This document shows positions 5,171 to 7,284 of a stretch of 7,284 nucleotides of DNA, in pieces (within the stretch, counting starts at the first letter, position 1; the number at the start of each line of letters is the position of its first letter). A model generated the notes under the pieces. That model did not search any database. It was given only the letters and a program-made list of their open reading frames with translations, and was not told where the DNA came from. The DNA is from an uncultured Lachnospiraceae bacterium. Its GTDB lineage: Bacteria; Bacillota; Clostridia; Lachnospirales; Lachnospiraceae. The stretch is taken from NCBI GenBank assembly GCA_902797785.1, contig CADBUD010000240.1, positions 1 to 7,284 of the forward strand. The letters run 5' to 3'. Made by a program: the position numbers and the translations under genes.

Positions 5171-7084
5171 CTATGATTTCATACAATCATTCACCCATTC
5201 GATAAAGTTTTCCGTGCTGCTGCCGGTGCGCTCGGCTTCAACGTGCTGCTGTCCCCATACTGTCGCAAAATCAACACTTTCCACGCTGTCATAGTTTTCA
5301 AGCGCTAGTGCAAGATTTACTTCAGTGGTCAAGGCCGTGTCGCTCTGGGCAATACCTGTTCTGATACGCCAGTATTTAGCAACGGTACTTGTGCCATAGC
5401 CCTCAGAGCCTTCAAGCAGATAATACAGAGGAGTATACATCTTAAGCCTTTGTTCTGCAGTATATCCTGCACTGTCGGTCTTTTTCAGATCTGCCAAATA
5501 GTTGTCAGCGTAGTCACTTTCGAGATTTTCGAGGATAGACGCCAGAGTACTGTCAAAGTGCGCGCCGTTTCCGTCACCGTATCCGAACAGTGTATTTTCA
5601 CCCTGACCGCCGTCAAGTTGGTCGAATGCTCCAAGATTTTTTGATGCGGATTTGAATGCCTTCACAAAGTCAGCAACGCTTGTGATCGTCGCAGTGTTGG
5701 AAGACTCGTCGTAAGTCACCCATTCGCCGTTGGCATTCAGTGCGTCGATGTAATCCTGTACCGTTTCGTAAGTCCCCGAAAGGCTGATACCGCTTGATGC
5801 ATCATTTCTTGTGATGTTGTCAACATCCTCGATCTTTGTATCCCCGTTAGTTCCTTTTTGACCTCTACCACCGAAGTCACCTTCGGTCATATCTTTATCA
5901 AAGTCGCCTTCAGGTTTAGCTCCCTCAAAGTCGCCTTCAGGCTTAGCTCCCTCAAAGTCGCCATTGGGCTTGCCACCGCCAAAGCCGCCCATTCCACCCT
6001 TAGAGGAGCTTGAAGCATCGTAAGGGAACGTAGTATCTGACAAGAAATGATTCAACGACTGCTCGATTACCTTCTTGATATAGTCATAGTAACTTCCTGA
6101 CTGATAAATGCCATCCTCAGATTCTTCAAGGGTCAGAACATTGCCGTTCTCGTCCTTGATGCCTGCATCATTGATGTAATCAGCAAAGGAGGAAGCCAGT
6201 GCGTCTGAAATTGCCTGTTCATCATCTGACAGATCACTTCTTGTAATGCCCATCATCCATTCATAGCTTTCATCTGCAGAGTCGAGATTTGTGATCGGAC
6301 ACCAGTCCATTGATCCGCATACTGCATCGCTGACACCCTGCACCGCACCGATTGTTTCAAGATACGGAGTATAAAGTTCACTATCGCCTGTCGCGCCCAT
6401 AAGAGCTGACTGAGCACCGCCACCGCTCATACCAAAGGTAAAAATATGCTCGGCACTTCCTGCGATAACATCATCACAATAGCGGATATAACGTACGGCT
6501 GCTTTCAAGTCGGTAACACCTGCAGGCGCACCTGCGTCACGTCCCCGGCATCCGGCGTGAACATATACAAATCCCTCATCTGTGTAAGACTTGACGGAGC
6601 TTGAATAATCTGTCAGCGCCTCCATGGCTGAATATCCCGGGGTGTTGATTGGGATAACAATAGGTGCGGTTTCGGCAGTATAATTGTTTATGGATTCGCT
6701 GGTCAGTTCACAGGTGTAAGTTCCGTCACCGTTGTCAGTACCTGCCATATAGGCTGCGGGAACGAATACAGCAAGTGTTTCATAGCTTGCATCGGCAGGA
6801 GTCTCGCAATAAGAGATGCCTACCTGATAATAGACTCCGTCATCAGCATGATACTGCCATTTTGTCATGTCAATTTTACTTAGATTTGTCACTGCTTCAT
6901 TCACCTCAGTCTGTGCATTGTCTTCCTGATTCACTGCAGTTTCTGATGTACTATTTTCAGAAACACTCTCTGTTACAGAAATATTGCTTTCTTTGTTTCC
7001 GCTATTTTCACTGTTTCCACAGCCAACAAAGGCTGCGCAAATACAAAGTGTTGTTATTAGTGCCAGATATTGTTTGAATTTCAT
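5171..7084 (-). CDS. Secreted lipoprotein with tannase-like alpha/beta-hydrolase domain
   Basis: This 637-residue protein begins with a lipoprotein signal: KFK, a hydrophobic stretch (6-20), then FVGC with Cys22 as the predicted lipidated residue (Phe at -3 is slightly unusual). A Ser/Thr/Asn/Glu-rich linker follows (23-70). The catalytic part has HAGCRGRDAGAP (176-187), VTDLKAAVRYIRY (190-202) and the nucleophile elbow FGMSGGGAQSALMG (217-230) with Ser220. Near the C-terminus, YWRIRTGIAQSDTAL (571-585) and WGQQHVEAE (610-618) place Asp582 and His614 as the rest of the triad, in the order and spacing of bacterial tannases (galloyl esterases). The long middle insert (about 265-500) holds Gly-rich and tandem-repeat sequence. 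The likely role is ester hydrolysis of plant phenolics at the cell surface; the substrate is inferred from fold only. The start is supported by GAAAGGA (7099-7093). It is convergent to the polyamine operon and functionally unrelated to it. Confidence 0.8.
   Translation of the reverse strand: MKFKQYLALITTLCICAAFVGCGNSENSGNKESNISVTESVSENSTSETAVNQEDNAQTEVNEAVTNLSKIDMTKWQYHADDGVYYQVGISYCETPADASYETLAVFVPAAYMAGTDNGDGTYTCELTSESINNYTAETAPIVIPINTPGYSAMEALTDYSSSVKSYTDEGFVYVHAGCRGRDAGAPAGVTDLKAAVRYIRYCDDVIAGSAEHIFTFGMSGGGAQSALMGATGDSELYTPYLETIGAVQGVSDAVCGSMDWCPITNLDSADESYEWMMGITRSDLSDDEQAISDALASSFADYINDAGIKDENGNVLTLEESEDGIYQSGSYYDYIKKVIEQSLNHFLSDTTFPYDASSSSKGGMGGFGGGKPNGDFEGAKPEGDFEGAKPEGDFDKDMTEGDFGGRGQKGTNGDTKIEDVDNITRNDASSGISLSGTYETVQDYIDALNANGEWVTYDESSNTATITSVADFVKAFKSASKNLGAFDQLDGGQGENTLFGYGDGNGAHFDSTLASILENLESDYADNYLADLKKTDSAGYTAEQRLKMYTPLYYLLEGSEGYGTSTVAKYWRIRTGIAQSDTALTTEVNLALALENYDSVESVDFATVWGQQHVEAERTGSSTENFIEWVNDCMKS
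5873..5974 (-). repeat. 27-bp tandem repeats inside the lipoprotein gene (EGAKPEGDF units)
   Basis: Two near-identical 27-bp units (5898-5924 and 5925-5951, differing at one T/C position) are followed by a partial third (5952-5974) and preceded by a degenerate unit (about 5873-5897). They encode residues about 375-404, a run of 9-residue EGAKPEGDF-type repeats directly after a glycine-rich GGMGGFGGG segment. The array lies in the insert between the catalytic Ser and the Asp/His pair, so it is probably a flexible surface loop. Nearly identical DNA units suggest recent expansion by slippage. Confidence 0.85.
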
Positions 7085-7114
7085 ATTGTCAGTCCTTTCA
7101 TTTATGATTACATT

Positions 7115-7120
7115 ATTATA
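7115..7120 (-). promoter_or_regulatory. Candidate -10 element for the lipoprotein gene
   Basis: Read on the minus strand this is TATAAT, about 30 bases upstream of the ATG. No good -35 box lies 16-18 bases further upstream; the position is occupied by GTATAA. A second TATAAT (7142-7137) has CCGACA (7165-7160) exactly 17 bases upstream, matching four of six bases of TTGACA, but that pair lies in the arm of a hairpin. Either or both could drive the gene. Confidence 0.4.
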
Positions 7121-7137
7121 GGACCCAAACCTTAAGA

Positions 7138-7183
7138 TTATACCGTTAACGAAAACCGCTGTCGGTTTTCGCTAACGGTATAA
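7138..7183. repeat. Hairpin A: 21-bp stem upstream of the lipoprotein gene
   Basis: Bases 7138-7158 pair with 7163-7183 around a 4-base loop (CTGT). The only flaw is A7149 opposite C7172, which is a G-U pair if the minus strand is the RNA. Neither side is followed by a U-run, so it is not a standard terminator. The right arm and loop overlap a candidate promoter for the lipoprotein gene. Confidence 0.8.
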
Positions 7184-7190
7184 AAATGAT

Positions 7191-7242
7191 GCGCACGGAT
7201 TTTGTAAGGAAAATGTCGCTTTCAGCGACCAAAATCCGGCGC
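7191..7242. repeat. Hairpin B: compound stem upstream of the lipoprotein gene
   Basis: GCGC (7191-7194) pairs with GCGC (7239-7242), and CGGATTTTG (7196-7204) with CAAAATCCG (7230-7238), leaving A7195 bulged. Inside, GTCGCT (7215-7220) and AGCGAC (7224-7229) form a perfect 6-bp hairpin with a TTC loop, stacked directly on the right arm. Bases 7205-7214 form a one-sided bulge. Confidence 0.75.
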
Positions 7243-7243
7243 G

Positions 7244-7284
7244 ACTCATGAACAAAACGGCAAGCCATTTCGTTCATGAGTATA
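7244..7284. repeat. Hairpin C with palindromic repeat copy 2, at the right edge
   Basis: ACTCATGAAC (7244-7253) and GTTCATGAGT (7272-7281) are perfectly complementary, and pairing continues inward to give an 18-bp stem with two A-C mismatches (7254/7271 and 7258/7267) and a tiny AA centre. Both mismatches become G-U on the minus strand. Bases 7250-7284 are the second copy of the repeat at 1676-1710. The window ends at TATA, so the right boundary of the element is not established. Confidence 0.8.

Noticed and set aside
6664..7077. Plus-strand 137-residue open frame antisense to the lipoprotein N-terminus
   Set aside because: His/Gln/Arg/Leu-rich translation typical of an antisense frame; it covers the signal peptide region of a well-supported gene and has no recognisable domain.
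5171..7084. Foreign codon usage in the lipoprotein gene as a sign of horizontal transfer
   Set aside because: I compared glycine codons by eye: GGA is well represented in its 5' third, as in the operon, so there is no clear contrast without a full count.
1..7284. tRNA, rRNA, CRISPR arrays, transposase genes
   Set aside because: No matching structures, regularly spaced repeats or transposase motifs were seen on either strand.

Overview
The window looks like a stretch of chromosome from a gut-type Clostridium relative (Firmicutes, probably Lachnospiraceae). The pointers are A-rich Shine-Dalgarno sites, tightly packed genes, moderate GC, a fold-I decarboxylase of the Bacillus/Clostridium type, and a carboxyspermidine-type polyamine cluster of the kind common in gut Firmicutes. 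The genus cannot be fixed from the sequence alone.

Layout. Bases 2-181 are the last 59 codons of an AMP-forming (ANL superfamily) ligase. A consensus sigma-A type promoter (TTGACA-N18-TATAAT, 153-182) sits in its 3' end and faces a four-gene plus-strand operon. The operon encodes a PLP-dependent Arg/Lys/Orn decarboxylase (speA-like, 230-1705), a spermidine synthase family aminopropyltransferase (speE, 1778-2653), a carboxy(nor)spermidine dehydrogenase (2653-3912) and a carboxy(nor)spermidine decarboxylase (nspC, 3932-5086). A T-rich spacer without a clear hairpin follows. Converging on the operon from the minus strand is a 637-residue secreted lipoprotein with a tannase-like alpha/beta-hydrolase fold (5171-7084). 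Its upstream side (7138-7284) is almost entirely a row of three long hairpins.

How the genes fit together. The decarboxylase makes a diamine or agmatine. The dehydrogenase would condense a diamine with aspartate semialdehyde and the decarboxylase would finish spermidine (or a homologue), so S-adenosylmethionine decarboxylase is not needed for that branch. A SpeE-family enzyme is nevertheless embedded in the operon. Neither SpeD nor the usual agmatine-to-putrescine enzymes (AguA/AguB or SpeB) lie in the window.

The most unusual structure is a 35-bp palindromic repeat present twice at 33/35 identity. One copy forms the last codons and stop of speA; the other is the last hairpin of the array upstream of the lipoprotein. 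In both copies, pairs that mismatch as A-C on the plus strand become G-U on the minus strand, which hints at a structured RNA read leftward or a mobile hairpin element with such an origin.
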